Positions 47,246 through 56,659 of a DNA stretch of 64,000 bases are shown one piece after another. Both the position numbers and the translations under genes were made by a program. Source of the DNA: Aplectana chamaeleonis (Eukaryota > Nematoda > Chromadorea > Rhabditida > Cosmocercidae); assembly GCA_029168955.1 (NCBI GenBank), contig JAPDOI010000379.1, positions 124,001 through 188,000 of the forward strand. Direction: 5' to 3'. Each line of letters begins with the position of its first letter. The stretch's first letter is position 1. Below the pieces are notes generated by a model. The model was not told the origin of the DNA, made no database searches, and saw only the letters and a program-made list of their open reading frames with translations.

Positions 47246-47324
47246 GTCCAGGACACCGTATGCAAGTCATGCCTCCGAACCAACAAGAGCGATAGGCAAT
47301 TGCGCCAGAACAAGGCTATTGTAA
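47035..47324 (+). CDS. C-terminal part of the candidate VQD heptad-repeat protein (copy 2)
   Basis: After the insertion the array resumes in the VQD frame (heptads VQDRSRS-like, VQDPRRG, VQDIMGP). It passes into the 32-codon tail containing RTPYASHASE and stops at TAA (47322-47324). This frame is continuous with the one on the other side of the 8.9-kb insertion only if the insertion is removed, so the ORF of copy 2 is disrupted by it. Confidence 0.35.
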
Positions 47325-48195
47325 TCTCACTCGAGTTGGCTCTAAAATTTTCTAAGTTCTGACTCCGAATTTGCTACATCTTCACTACCGCTGGTGTTGT
47401 TTTTCTGCTTGTAGTCCGAGCAGATCCTCAACTGCTGACCTCTGGAGAAGGACGGTGTGTGAATGAAGACACACCGCTCTTCACTTCTTTTATCTTTATC
47501 ATTGATCAATTGGGTATCATCAAATTTGTTTAAGAGAGCCGAATAACATCATTCCTAAGGTTACGGTAGTCCTCTTCTAGCGCACTTAACTATCGTTCGT
47601 GCTGGAAATCAATTTCCATTTTCAGGCTCAATTTTATGATTGAGCCCGGTAGACCACACTGGTAAACTTTGGCGCGTCAAAAATGTTGGACGATGAGGTT
47701 GGAAGGCGTCAAAGATTAATATCCGCCACCAATTCTCACCAGTCATCGAGCACTTTCTCCTAGAATGTTGGTGCGACCGTAAGACAACAGGAAAAATAGT
47801 TACGGCACGAACTCCACATGCAAAAACTCTGAAAATGATTTTGGCGCGAAATTCAAATTCGTATTTACAATGTGTTCCGATTGACTTTTCTTTAATGAAG
47901 AAGGAGTTGAAAGAAGAATGAAGGTTTTTCATGGGCCCCTTCAACATTTTCGTTCACTAAAGGGCCAAGCTACCCAAAAACATGAAAATAATAATATACG
48001 GTTTTCTGCGCGTACGATGTCTTTAACTCTCGTTCTTGTTCCGAATCAGACATATGGGCCGGCGCAGACGAGCCACGTCAGCAAGAACCGGCGAAGTTTG
48101 GCTAGAGCGACTGACCCTGGGTCTATCCTAGACGGGGTGAGGCCACCCAAGACTCATAGAAATGATGGAAAATTCTGACAAAAGATGTCTGATAC
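47246..48195 (+). repeat. L segment of composite repeat 2, with a 424-bp insertion
   Basis: Reverse-complement counterpart of 4515-5044. It carries the conserved hairpin at 47453-47476 and ends near CAATCATTG at about 48200. 48196-48546 has no supported feature. Confidence 0.88.
47599..48022. mobile_element. 424-bp insertion with a 13-bp target duplication
   Basis: Absent from the L copy at 4515-5044. It is flanked by TTAACTATCGTTC (47586-47598) and TTAACTCTCGTTC (48023-48035), a 13-bp duplication with one difference. No inverted ends or poly-A are clear. The duplication length is compatible with a SINE/LINE-type or other DNA insertion. Confidence 0.75.
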
Positions 48196-48546
48196 TGCTA
48201 TCAATCATTGTTTTTATAGAAACTTCATGAAAATACTCCGACTGGTAGCCTTACCAATCGGTGGTTCATTTCGCTTCTGTCTTGAATGGTGGGTGCCCCC
48301 CTCTCCCCCGTCTAGGATTGTGCCCCAACCCTGTACAATTGGGTCATTTTAAAACTCATTTCTTCATTTTCTCGACTTTTAAATTCAAAAAGTATATGCC
48401 TTGTATCTTGTCTGTAGGAAGCCGCGTTGCAACTATTATCTTGCAATCCTAGCAGCTGTTTCTTCATTTCTACCACTATGTTTCAAAGAAAAACAACTTG
48501 CCTTTTAGAGCTTGACGATATTGTAGAAGGGAAACCCTTGTAAATA

Positions 48547-49358
48547 GTTGTGAAATTTCTGAAAGTTGGGCTCCGCAGAAAAGGTCAAGGATTTGGCATT
48601 GCTCCTAAATGTCGTGAAATTGTCTTATTGGATTTGGCTCTCAACTTGATTTTTCAAATGTAGTGAAATTGTCGAATTGATTTGGCTGTGATGATACTAT
48701 ATGCAGATAACATAATCATTAAATGTAGTGAAATTGTTGCAAACGGATTTGGCAGGAGCTCTATCAATTATCACAGTCAAATCATGCGTCAGAAAGTCCT
48801 CTGGCAAGCGAATGAAGACAAAAAGAAAAAAATAATAATCCTCAGTCAACAATGCTGAACTAAACGTGGCCTTATGGGCTAGAATTAAGGTTTCCAAATG
48901 CTATTCTGCCTTTTAAGTGTGGCCTTTTCAGGTACCAGACCTTCCCTCACCGATGAGATAAAATTCATGAAAACGAAATCTAACGCAATTTACTCGCTAC
49001 TGACTATGTCTTCGTGTCCTCAACGCTTTCACGGTTCGCATTGTATAGAAACGTTTTGCTGCTAGGTTTATTCCTGTTCTCATTCGATTCAATATGCGCT
49101 CCAAGGAAAACCCCTTCTGACGCGTGATTTGACTGTGATAATTGATAGAGCTCCTGCCAAATCCGTTTGCAACAATTTCACTACATTTAATGATTATGTT
49201 ATCTGCATATAGTATCATCACAGCCAAATCAATTCGACAATTTCACTACATTTGAAAAATCAAGTTGAGAGCCAAATCCAATAAGACAATTTCACGACAT
49301 TTAGGAGCAATGCCAAATCCTTGACCTTTTCTGCGGAGCCCAACTTTCAGAAATCTAT
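48547..49358. mobile_element. Foldback element with about 245-bp arms
   Basis: Arms 48547-48795 and 49111-49358 are inverted copies from ATTTCTGAAAGTTGGGCTCC to TCACAGTCAAATCA(T/C)GCGTCAGA, separated by about 315 bp of unrelated AT-rich sequence. Arms contain internal repeats of CATTTAATGTAGTGAAATTG type. A lone arm is at 27670-27890. Confidence 0.92.
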
Positions 49359-49608
49359 CTAACTATATGAGATGAAATTGAGAATTTTCCATGAAAACGC
49401 TTTTTTAAGAGGCAGTTAGTTATGAATTTGATGTTATCACAAAATGACGAGCCCATTCGATCAAAAACAACCGTACGCGTTCTCTAGCATGGTCAAAATG
49501 AGAATGTATTTCGCCTTAAAAAATCATGTTGCTCCCCAATTCCGCAAATCATTTTTGCATGATTGACTAGATCACGGCATGCTGTACTACATTTCGGCGT
49601 TTCGCGAA

Positions 49609-49705
49609 ATTGAACACGGAGCACTTTGAGGCGCGTTGTGGTCTTAAGACGCTTTAGATGCCCACTTTGCCCATGTTTTCCCTTGGATAGCGGCGGTGTT
49701 GTAGC
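49609..49705 (-). repeat. Family-6 arm fragment
   Basis: AAATTGAACACGGAGCACTT through CCCTTGGATAGCGGCGGTGT matches the arms of 54871-55368. 49359-49608 shows nothing else. Confidence 0.75.
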
Positions 49706-49845
49706 TGACATGTCGATTTCGCGGCATCTCACCAAACTATGGTCCATATCACAATTTTGGGAAGCCGTGATACTGCTATGATATTCCATCGTGGAAGCCG
49801 AGCGGTTGTTTCTCAGAAAACACAATGGTAGATAGGTATGATCGA

Positions 49846-50006
49846 GTTCCGCAATCGCGTTCAGTCCGCAAAGTCTCATTGTCCCAATCGTAGAAGCGAA
49901 GCGGTTGTTTTCGAAAAATCCAACTATGAAAATGAAGAAATCATTCTCAAAACAACCGCTTCGCTTCTACGATTGTGATAATGAGGACTGAACGCGATTG
50001 CGGAAC
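49846..50006. repeat. 161-bp inverted repeat (hairpin)
   Basis: GTTCCGCAATCGCGTTCAGT and CTACGATTG-flanked AGAAGCGAAGCGGTTGTTTT are inverted around about 49925, arms near 75 bp with small mismatches. No coding. 50007-50710 is GC-rich with overlapping open frames (50161-50634 plus, 50172-50624 minus) that I could not assign to a family. Confidence 0.8.
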
Positions 50007-50710
50007 TGAACTGTAGAAACAACCACTACTCTCCCAGTATAACAAGATTATATGTAGCTACGACGCGGCCTCTCACAGATGTGATACAAGCCATTTGCTA
50101 AGTGAGTTGTAGTTGGTGTAGAATAAAATTTGAGCGACCCTTATTGATTTATGGGGCAAAGTGAGGTCCCCTCATAGTTGGACAATAGATCGTAGCCCTC
50201 CTAAGATGCCCGTAGTCCCACCCGGTCGATATGCATGTAAAACACCTTGCATTAACGCTGAGCAGCTAGTACTTACCGTCAAGGTTTCTAAGTCGAGGCC
50301 GCTCCAGCATATGCGGATTCCAGTTTCGGTCTCAAACGCTAAGCTCTCGCGACATAAACTGTGTTCGATTAAGACTGGCCAACCATACGGGCGGCGTTTG
50401 TGGCAGGCGGCTGTCGCGTGCGCTGCTCTCGGACGACTGTTCAGAAGGCTGCCACCTTCCCCTTTCCACGCCGGCAGAGAGATTGAACCTGTGGAGGACT
50501 CTGGGTGCAGTCTTATAAGGCGGCTGAGCAGAGCCATCAATTGGCGAGCAAACGCTGTTAATAGTATAATTTCCGTAGGTGGGCGATGGAGTTCGGCGAC
50601 ATATCCTTGCATTTTGAGCATCACGGAACGATAGCCTTCGACGATATGATTTCGACCGCTCTGATAAAACTTTCTCTAGCGGCAGAGCGATCCTGCCCTG
50701 AAGGCTGCTA

Positions 50711-51239
50711 CTCTAAGAGTTTTGGCCGCGAATTAGCCGGGAAATAGCCCACCAGGCTCCGCAGCGGCTCCTGGTGAGCTATTTCGCGGTCATTTCTCGG
50801 CTTTTCACAGTGTGGACAAGAAGCAGCCGAGAAATAGCCGAGATATAACCGAGGAATATTAAGAAGTAAGCAAAATTAACCAAGTCGCAACCATCGCCGG
50901 CTCGCCGAGCCACCAACTGGGGCCGCCAGCGGTTGGGCGGGGCCTCCAGACACTGAACGAGGTCCAAGTACCTCAAACTTGGGTAATTCAACCGACGGAG
51001 GTGCTGACATCCAAATCATGCCTCTAGAATGCTACGTATATCTACCTGGAGAGCATTAAAAACTCGGCTATTTCGCGGCGAGCATTATTTGGCGGCTATT
51101 TTTCGGCTAGCAAAATTTAGCGGCTATTTCTCGGCTATTTCGCGGCCATTTTGCTTCGAGCATTATTTGGCGGTTACTTAGCGGCTATTACGCGGGAAGC
51201 AGGGACTTCGCGGCGATTTATCGGTCAAAACTCTCAGAG
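50711..51239 (-). mobile_element. Family-4 inverted-repeat element carrying an SL1-like sequence (copy A)
   Basis: Ends CTCTAAGAGTTTTGGCCG and CGGTCAAAACTCTCAGAG are inverted. Flanking CTGAAGGC/GCCTTCAG suggests the inverted repeat extends further out. Both subterminal regions consist of GCTATTTCTCGGC-type short repeats. The centre holds a GC-rich segment (GGGGCCGCCAGCGGTTGGGCGGGGCC) shared with copy B at 53284-53668, beside the SL1-like motif. No transposase frame. Confidence 0.85.
50972..50993 (-). ncRNA. SL1 spliced-leader-like sequence followed by GT donor (copy A)
   Basis: The minus strand from 50993 to 50972 matches the nematode SL1 leader at 21 of 22 bases (GGTTG instead of GGTTT at position 5, then AATTACCCAAGTTTGAG). 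It is directly followed by GTACTTGG, a splice-donor start as in SL RNA genes. A weak Sm-like AATTTTG occurs about 95 bases further on, farther than the roughly 45 expected, and canonical SL RNA stem III is not recognisable. It is most likely an SL-derived segment captured by the element and not a normal SL RNA gene. Confidence 0.6.
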
Positions 51240-51539
51240 TAATCGGTGCCTTCAGGTCAGGGACTATCCAGAGTCCCGTCACCAGCTATGCCACTGTATC
51301 AGCCTCCCCGCTGCAGTGTCTCATCCAGGACGCGACGGCTCCCGAACCAGGTCTGGAGGTACCTCAACCCTACTGCGACGATGCATGATTCGGGCCGCTA
51401 CTTTGCCTGAAGCTGGCTACGACGGTGTCCTGTTCCGGCCGCTACGGTGCCTGAAACCGGCTGCCCGCCTCGGTCCGGACAAGGGCGTAACCTTCGCAGA
51501 GGTCTGCGGTGAGGAACCACTCTCCCTGCGGACCGCGGC

Positions 51540-51924
51540 AGACCCCCCTCCCACCCTCCAGCCGTGAGAACCCCCTATCCCCCTGCGTCCAAAAATATGC
51601 TGGCTTCCGGAGAGGGACTCCAAGTCACCTTCCAGGGCCGGCATCAGAATGCCGAATGAGGACTCCAGTGAGATGAGGCACCTTTTATACCGGCTATGGA
51701 TGTGATAAACACATTAGGACGTGATCATTCGCATTACCATGTTTTTCATGTCTGCCACTGCAGCCGTGCCTGCGGTCAAAAGGTTTCTGAATGCATTCCG
51801 ACCGCTTTTCGAACGGCTCCACCGCCTGCAGTCGTGCCTGCCGTTCAACAGCGGCGCGCTGCCGTTGTGCGGCGGTCGGCCCTAATTCGAAAAATTGCCT
51901 GGAGTCAGGTTTCTCCATTGTCTG
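51540..51924 (-). repeat. Repeat ending in CCATTGTCTGA, with TATA-like motif
   Basis: 51540-51700 (CAGCCGTGAGAACCCC, CACCTTCCAGGGCCGG, CCTTTTATACCGGC) is homologous to 60320-60470. The minus strand carries CCGGTATAAAAGG. The terminus CCATTGTCTGA at 51914-51924 resembles the inverted end of the 8.9-kb element. The left limit is not defined; 51240-51539 is GC-rich and unassigned. Confidence 0.5.
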
Positions 51925-52249
51925 AGTGGTTGCAACCTATCTGGTCAATATGTTCTTCTCGCATTCTCGGTTTCGTTTTCACAGCCCTCTCTTTCTCATC
52001 AGCCTGCTGACTAGTGTCGCGGTGATATCGCGAAGCCGGCGCGAAACTTTAGCTAGGCTCACGCTTTGCTATCGCGGTATTGTTCATGATTGCGGTGCCG
52101 TTGCTCTTCTGCGACGAACAAGGAGGAATCTTCCAAGATCCCGGAGCCGTTGCTACAGTGTCGGGGCACGGGCCCGGATCGCTGTGCCGCTGCTACAGCG
52201 GCCCTGCATGGCTCCGGCTTGCGGTGGCGTCCCGCCACGGTCAGCGCGA

Positions 52250-52587
52250 GTAAGAAACAACTCCTTGAACCTGAATAGCTTGGAATCGCGTCGAAAAGTG
52301 AGAGATGTATGTATGGTGTTCAAGATGGTATCAAGGATCATGAAAGCTGATGTTTCGCAATTCTACACTTTATTACCTTTACGGACTCGCGGTGATCCAG
52401 TGAAAATTTCCTATAAAAACCAAGATTGGACCTCAGAGCCTTCAGCTTTACTTGTCGAGCGGGCTCCTCATACGTGTCCTTAAGGCATGGGCTACAGCCT
52501 ATTCTTCAATTATTTAGAAAGTTTGAGCATTTGGCATGAACACAGATTCTTTCTGAATAGCACTGCGGTCCTTAACTACGTAATAAA

Positions 52588-52649
<62 letters not shown>
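52250..52649 (+). pseudogene. CR1-like LINE 3' fragment with TTA microsatellite tail
   Basis: The frame ending at TAA 52481-52483 encodes LNSLESRRKVRDVCMVFKMV, then DVSQFYTLLPL and TRGDPVK. This fits the C-terminal pattern of CR1/Jockey-type reverse transcriptases (L.SLE.RR..D....K....D...F.....TRG.P.K). About 100 bp of 3' sequence leads to a (TTA)n tract at 52587-52649, a typical LINE 3' tail. The catalytic RT core is absent, so the copy is 5'-truncated. The preceding part of the same open frame (51926-52249) shows no RT similarity. Confidence 0.68.
52587..52649 (+). repeat. (TTA)n microsatellite
   Basis: About 20 uninterrupted TTA units forming the 3' tail of the LINE fragment. 52650-53283 holds nothing I can identify. 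Confidence 0.97.
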
Positions 52650-52650
<1 letters not shown>

Positions 52651-53283
52651 GCAAATTTTCTCATAGTGCGTAATAGGTTTTGTTCATCCAACAATCACAA
52701 ACTGGTGGGCGGTCATCAGCAGATATCGCCATCAAGTTGATCAGAATAAGAGGTCGTTTCAGGTCCCTGGCTGCTCAGCGAATATGCGAAACGTAAAACA
52801 AGAACAAAAGAATTGTCCTTCAATAGTCCCTCCTAGACCCAGCCGGGCGAAGTTGGATCAATAATACCATTAACACCGTTAGTTTGGGCATCCAGTAGAG
52901 CGCTGCCTGTGCGGGGACATGGACGACCTAAGGGGACTCGGTGCGTGACGTTATTTCCGATATGTTCCAAATCTAGTTTTAGCTCTAGCATGTCAAAAGT
53001 TGTCTGCACACATCATTAGAAATCAATTCAAAAACACCAGTAAATTTAGCTCTTCTAACAAGGTCACCATTGAAAGATTGCAACAGATCACAAAATCGAA
53101 TTGGAAATTGGATTGAAAATAACGCTGCGCACCCGGGGGACTATATCAGACTACCGTACAACTATGACAAGGGCATAAGCACGCGAACAATGTCTTCTTG
53201 GTTAATCTGTTACACAGAAAGCAAAGAAACCCAATCAGTAAAGTATGGTTCGTGCCGTTTTTTCGCTACTACAGAAACCCTTA

Positions 53284-53668
53284 TCTGAGAGTTATGGCCG
53301 AAAATAGCTCACCAGGCTCCGCAGCGGCTCTTGGTGGGCTATTTTACGGCTAATTCTCGGCCTTTCACGAAACGGATGAGAAGAAGCTGAGAAATAGCTG
53401 AGACATAACGGAAAAAAATAACGAGAAGTAACCAAAAGTAGTCAAGACTCAACCGTAGCCGAGCCACCATCTGGGGCCGCCAGCGGTTGGGCGGGGCCTA
53501 CAGAGGCTGAACGAGATCCAAATACCTCAAACTTGGATAATTGAACCGACGGAGGTGTTGACGTCTGAATCGTGCCTCTGGAATGCTCAGTATCCCTAAC
53601 TGGAGAGCATTATTTCTCGGCTGTTTCACTGCTATTTACCGGCTATTTGCCGGCCAAAATTCCCAGAG
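53284..53668 (-). mobile_element. Family-4 element carrying an SL1-like sequence (copy B)
   Basis: Ends TCTGAGAGTTATGGCCG and CGGCCAAAATTCCCAGAG are inverted. The centre GGGGCCGCCAGCGGTTGG and the flanking CACCAGGCTCCGCAGCGGCTC are shared with copy A. The right subterminal repeat block is shorter. A further fragment of the left subterminal region lies at about 53870-53945. Confidence 0.85.
53526..53547 (-). ncRNA. SL1 spliced-leader-like sequence followed by GT donor (copy B)
   Basis: The minus strand matches SL1 at 20 of 22 bases (differences at positions 5 and 11) and is followed by GTATTTGG. Position 5 differs from SL1 in both copies but with different bases, and the GT donor is kept in both. 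The downstream GC-rich part is shared with copy A. Confidence 0.58.
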
Positions 53669-53966
53669 CAGCAGGTGTCTTGTAAGAAAAGGAATGGCTG
53701 AAATGAAGAAAAACGCTTCCTTCTTGCGATGAGGGAATCACTCCCGCATCACGGCTTCATAGAAGAGTGGCACAAACTGAGAATTTCGCCCGAGAAATAT
53801 GGGCAATCGTTACAGCGAGACCAAATACCGAGAAAGAGCCAAAAAAACTGCTTGCAGCAGAGCAGCCACAAAATAGCCGCAAAATAGCTGAGAAATAGCC
53901 GACTATTATTAGCCTAGCATTAGCCCACCAGGCTCCGCTGCGTCCAGTTTTCTGTAATTGTTTTGA

Positions 53967-54558
53967 AGGCACAGTACACCCTCAGACATGAATTTTGTGA
54001 TTTCATTTAATTGTGTAGCAGACCCCTCCTGTATAACACGTGCCAAGTACGAGATCTCAATTCCTCCAATTATCCTAGATAAAAGCCACCACCACAGGCC
54101 CCAACTCCTTCGCTCACCACCACAGGTCCTACCCCCTTCCTGAATTTCGATTTCAATACCGGCTCGAAGGGTGGATGAATTTCAACCGAATCGTCGTTGT
54201 TCCCGCCATTGCCGGCTTGTCTTCTCATTCTGGTTCGCTTTCGAGCAGCGACTACGAATGTAGAGAAATACAGACCCGAGAAAACTCGTCCACTAAATTT
54301 TCGCACTCAGAGTGTAGGCATTTTCGAGAAGCCATAACTCCATTTGTAAAACTCCAATGGGGAACGCAAACTATCACTAGAGTCTATGCCGACGTTACAT
54401 AAAATTTTTTTCACAAATAAGAACTCCATGATATTTCATACTCACATTTATCCTCGTCGTTGGACAATTTCAGAGACACCATTGTGATCAGCTTGTGATC
54501 CTCTCCAAGATCAGCTAAGAATATGAAAAATACCTAATCTACTGGGTGTCCTGTGCCT
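53967..54558. mobile_element. TTAA MITE, family 2, with about 80-100 bp extra
   Basis: Starts AGGCACAGTACACCC after TTGA and ends GGGTGTCCTGTGCCT before TCGA, both decayed TTAA. Extra sequence between about 54360 and 54450 interrupts the family consensus. 54559-54870 is AT-rich and unassigned. Confidence 0.85.
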
Positions 54559-54870
54559 TCGAGAAATATCTTATTTCTTCATTTATGAGAGATTTTATTT
54601 CTGAGCAGCCCATAAATCTTAATTTATTTCAGATTTCTGAGAATGGGATAGAAAATTTGTTAGGGATGGCACAACGGATCGCCATGCTGAACGCAAGGAG
54701 AAACATACTTTGTCGAGATATCTATGCCATTCGACTGTGTTCCACAGAATACTGACAACTCCTATAATACATCTTCACACTATTCCTCAATACAGTGTTT
54801 TATACAATTATTCGATTTTCTATGAAGTCAGCAATTATGGGAAAGTAGATGCGCAAGCGTATTTCGCGTG

Positions 54871-55368
54871 TACAATGCCACTGCTATCCAAGGGTAAGGG
54901 TACGGGCGAAAACGCAAAAGTGGGCAACTAAAGCGTCTTTCAACCGCAACTCGCTTCAAAGTGCTCCGTTTTGAATTTCAAAAACGCCGAAAAGTACAGC
55001 AAGTCGTTCTCCAGTCCATCATGTCAAAATATTCCGCGAAATCCGAGAGGAACATTATTTTCCAAGGTGAAATGCATTTTCATTTTGACAGTGCTAGAGA
55101 TCGAGTACAGTTGTTTTTCGCCAAACTTGTTCATTATCTTGTGATATCATTGTCATATTCATAACCAACTCCATCTAAAAAAGCGGTTACATTAGTAAAT
55201 TTCTAACTCATATTATACATTTGGATAGACTGTTGCACGATGATTATTTTGGTCTTTTCGAAATTGAAAACTGAGCACTTTGAGGCGAGGTGTAATCGAA
55301 AGACGCTTTAATTGGCCACTTTGCCCATTTCGCCCATTTTTTACCTTTGGATAGTGGCGGTATTGTAC
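54871..55368. mobile_element. Family-6 foldback element
   Basis: Left arm TACAATGCCACTGCTATCC...AGTGCTCCGTTTTGAATTT and right arm AAATTGAAAACTGAGCACTT...GGATAGTGGCGGTATTGTA are inverted, about 110-120 bp each, with about 270 bp between. Single arms occur at 29308 and 49609. Confidence 0.85.
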
Positions 55369-55499
55369 GTATGTTTGTGGACTCTTATTGTGAACCTTAC
55401 TTATTCACGCTTCAGTTGTATCCATGCAGTTAATCTGAATAATATTATATATAGGAATAAATTGAAGCTCTATTCGTTATGTGGCGACAGTTAATTATC

Positions 55500-55885
55500 C
55501 ACCACTTTATCCGCAACGTTTCGGGTCATAGACTCATCATCTGGCGGCTGAAATTCAATCATATGGCCGCGAAACATACATATATAATTACAGATCTGAC
55601 CTACGACTGCGCGATAGGGGTGGATGAGAGTGTGGTAGCGGGTAGGGTCTTCTTGGAACGGCCGGCTCAACCACAGCACAGACGACAAATGGTGGGAGGA
55701 CCGTCAAATGTCGTTAATCAGTGAGGTCAGATCGTAGTGTAAGCATCTTCACCGCGTCCTTCATTTCTTCCCAATTGTTCATCGGCGGTGAATGCAACCG
55801 TATCTCCAGAGCTTCCCTTATCTTTCTTTCGGCCGTATCAGAAATGTAGAAATGCAACGTTATGCGGAGGTCGATCAAGGAACGT
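55500..55885 (-). pseudogene. Penelope-like element 3' fragment (GIY-YIG-type C-terminus)
   Basis: On the minus strand, after a good acceptor (TTTTGTTGCAG, exon from 55885), the frame encodes DTAERKIREALEIRLHSPP and ends LTD-stop at 55714. A run of KIREALEIRL type near the end of an ORF is common at the C-terminus of Penelope-like and related GIY-YIG retroelements. The downstream sequence (CCAGATGATGAGTC, CGAAACGTTGCGGATAAAG) looks like the 3' region of such elements. The last 30 bases of the window (CTTTATTAACGGCCTGACGTTTCG) resemble the same 3' end on the opposite reading. The upstream body is missing because composite copy 3 begins at 55958. Confidence 0.45.
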
Positions 55886-55906
55886 CTGCAACAAAAGCTG
55901 TAGAGG

Positions 55907-56659
55907 CTAAGAATTACAATAAAACATAATAATAAACAATAATAGAATAAGAATAAAACCCTGCACACATTCTACGGCGTCCTGCACATCCCTACTGGGG
56001 TTCTGCACAGGTCCCATGATGTCCTGCGGACTCCTACTAAGGTCCTGCACGTTTTCCATGATGTCCTGCCCACTACTACTGAGGTCCTGCACACATTCTA
56101 CTGCGTCCTGCACACCCTTACTGGGGTCCTGCACACGTTCCACGATGTCCTGCACACACCTACTGAGGTCCTGCACACATTCTATGACGTCCTGCACACC
56201 CTTAATGGGGTCCTGCACAGGTCTCATAATGTCTAGCACACTCCTACTGAGGTCCTGCACACATTCTGCGACGTCCTGCACACCCCTACTGGGGTCCTGC
56301 GCAGGTCCCATGATGTCCTGCACAGTCCTACTAAGGTCCTGCACACGTTCCATGATGTCCTGCACACTCCTACTAAGGTCCTGCACACATTCTCCGACGT
56401 CCTGCTCACCCCTACTGGGGTCCTGCACACGTTCCACTATGTCCTGCACACACCTACTGAGGTCCTGCACACACCTACTGAGGTCCTGCACACATTCTAC
56501 GGCGACCTGCACACCACTACTTAGGTCCTGCTGTAGTTCCATGACGTCCTGCATACTTGTACTGCGGTCTCGCATAGTCAACCGACACTTCAGCACACCC
56601 TGCGACGCCTTCTTATCGATGGTGCGCATGGAACGAATACGCGCCGCGCTCAAGAACAT
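55907..56659 (-). CDS. Candidate VQD heptad-repeat protein, longest intact N-terminal copy
   Basis: From the ATG at 56659 (context GGGAGGGATG) the minus-strand frame is open for about 250 codons. A 33-residue unique start (MFLSAARIRSMRTIDKK...) is followed by more than 25 heptads of the form VQD plus four residues (LSRC, IVER, PSRG, VVEC-like). It then leaves the array and ends in flanking AT-rich DNA after QGFILILLLFI. A TATA box lies about 70 bp upstream. Hydrophobic residues recur with period seven, as in a coiled coil. No domain is recognised and no signal peptide is convincing. The unit length of 21 bp alone could produce open frames, so coding rests on the conserved unique N-terminus and promoter. 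Confidence 0.4.
   Translation of the reverse strand: MFLSAARIRSMRTIDKKASQGVLKCRLTMRDRSTSMQDVMELQQDLSSGVQVAVECVQDLSRCVQDLSRCVQDIVERVQDPSRGEQDVGECVQDLSRSVQDIMERVQDLSRTVQDIMGPAQDPSRGVQDVAECVQDLSRSVLDIMRPVQDPIKGVQDVIECVQDLSRCVQDIVERVQDPSKGVQDAVECVQDLSSSGQDIMENVQDLSRSPQDIMGPVQNPSRDVQDAVECVQGFILILLLFIIMFYCNS
55958..56575 (+). repeat. Minisatellite array 3 (about 29 units)
   Basis: 21-bp units of the same family in the array 1 orientation, clean and with fewer frame-breaking variants than arrays 1 and 2. Confidence 0.95.

Larger units (their letters stand above)
29428..48195 (+). mobile_element. Composite repeat 2 (inverted): R end, arrays, L end
   Basis: Components run R (29428-30175), array (30176-38150), foreign 8.9-kb element (38151-47034), last part of the array (47035-47245), L (47246-48195). 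It is the mirror order of composite 1, leaving a 3.1-kb spacer between the two R ends. Without the foreign insertion it would be about 9.9 kb against 21.8 kb for copy 1, a difference that is almost entirely array length. Confidence 0.75.

Noticed and set aside
49493..49879. 128-codon minus-strand ORF
   Set aside because: It runs through a family-6 repeat fragment and the edge of a hairpin, so it is a composite of repeats.
50161..50634. 157- and 150-codon overlapping ORFs on opposite strands
   Set aside because: GC-rich DNA with few stops; neither translation shows a recognisable domain or splice context. Recorded only as unassigned.
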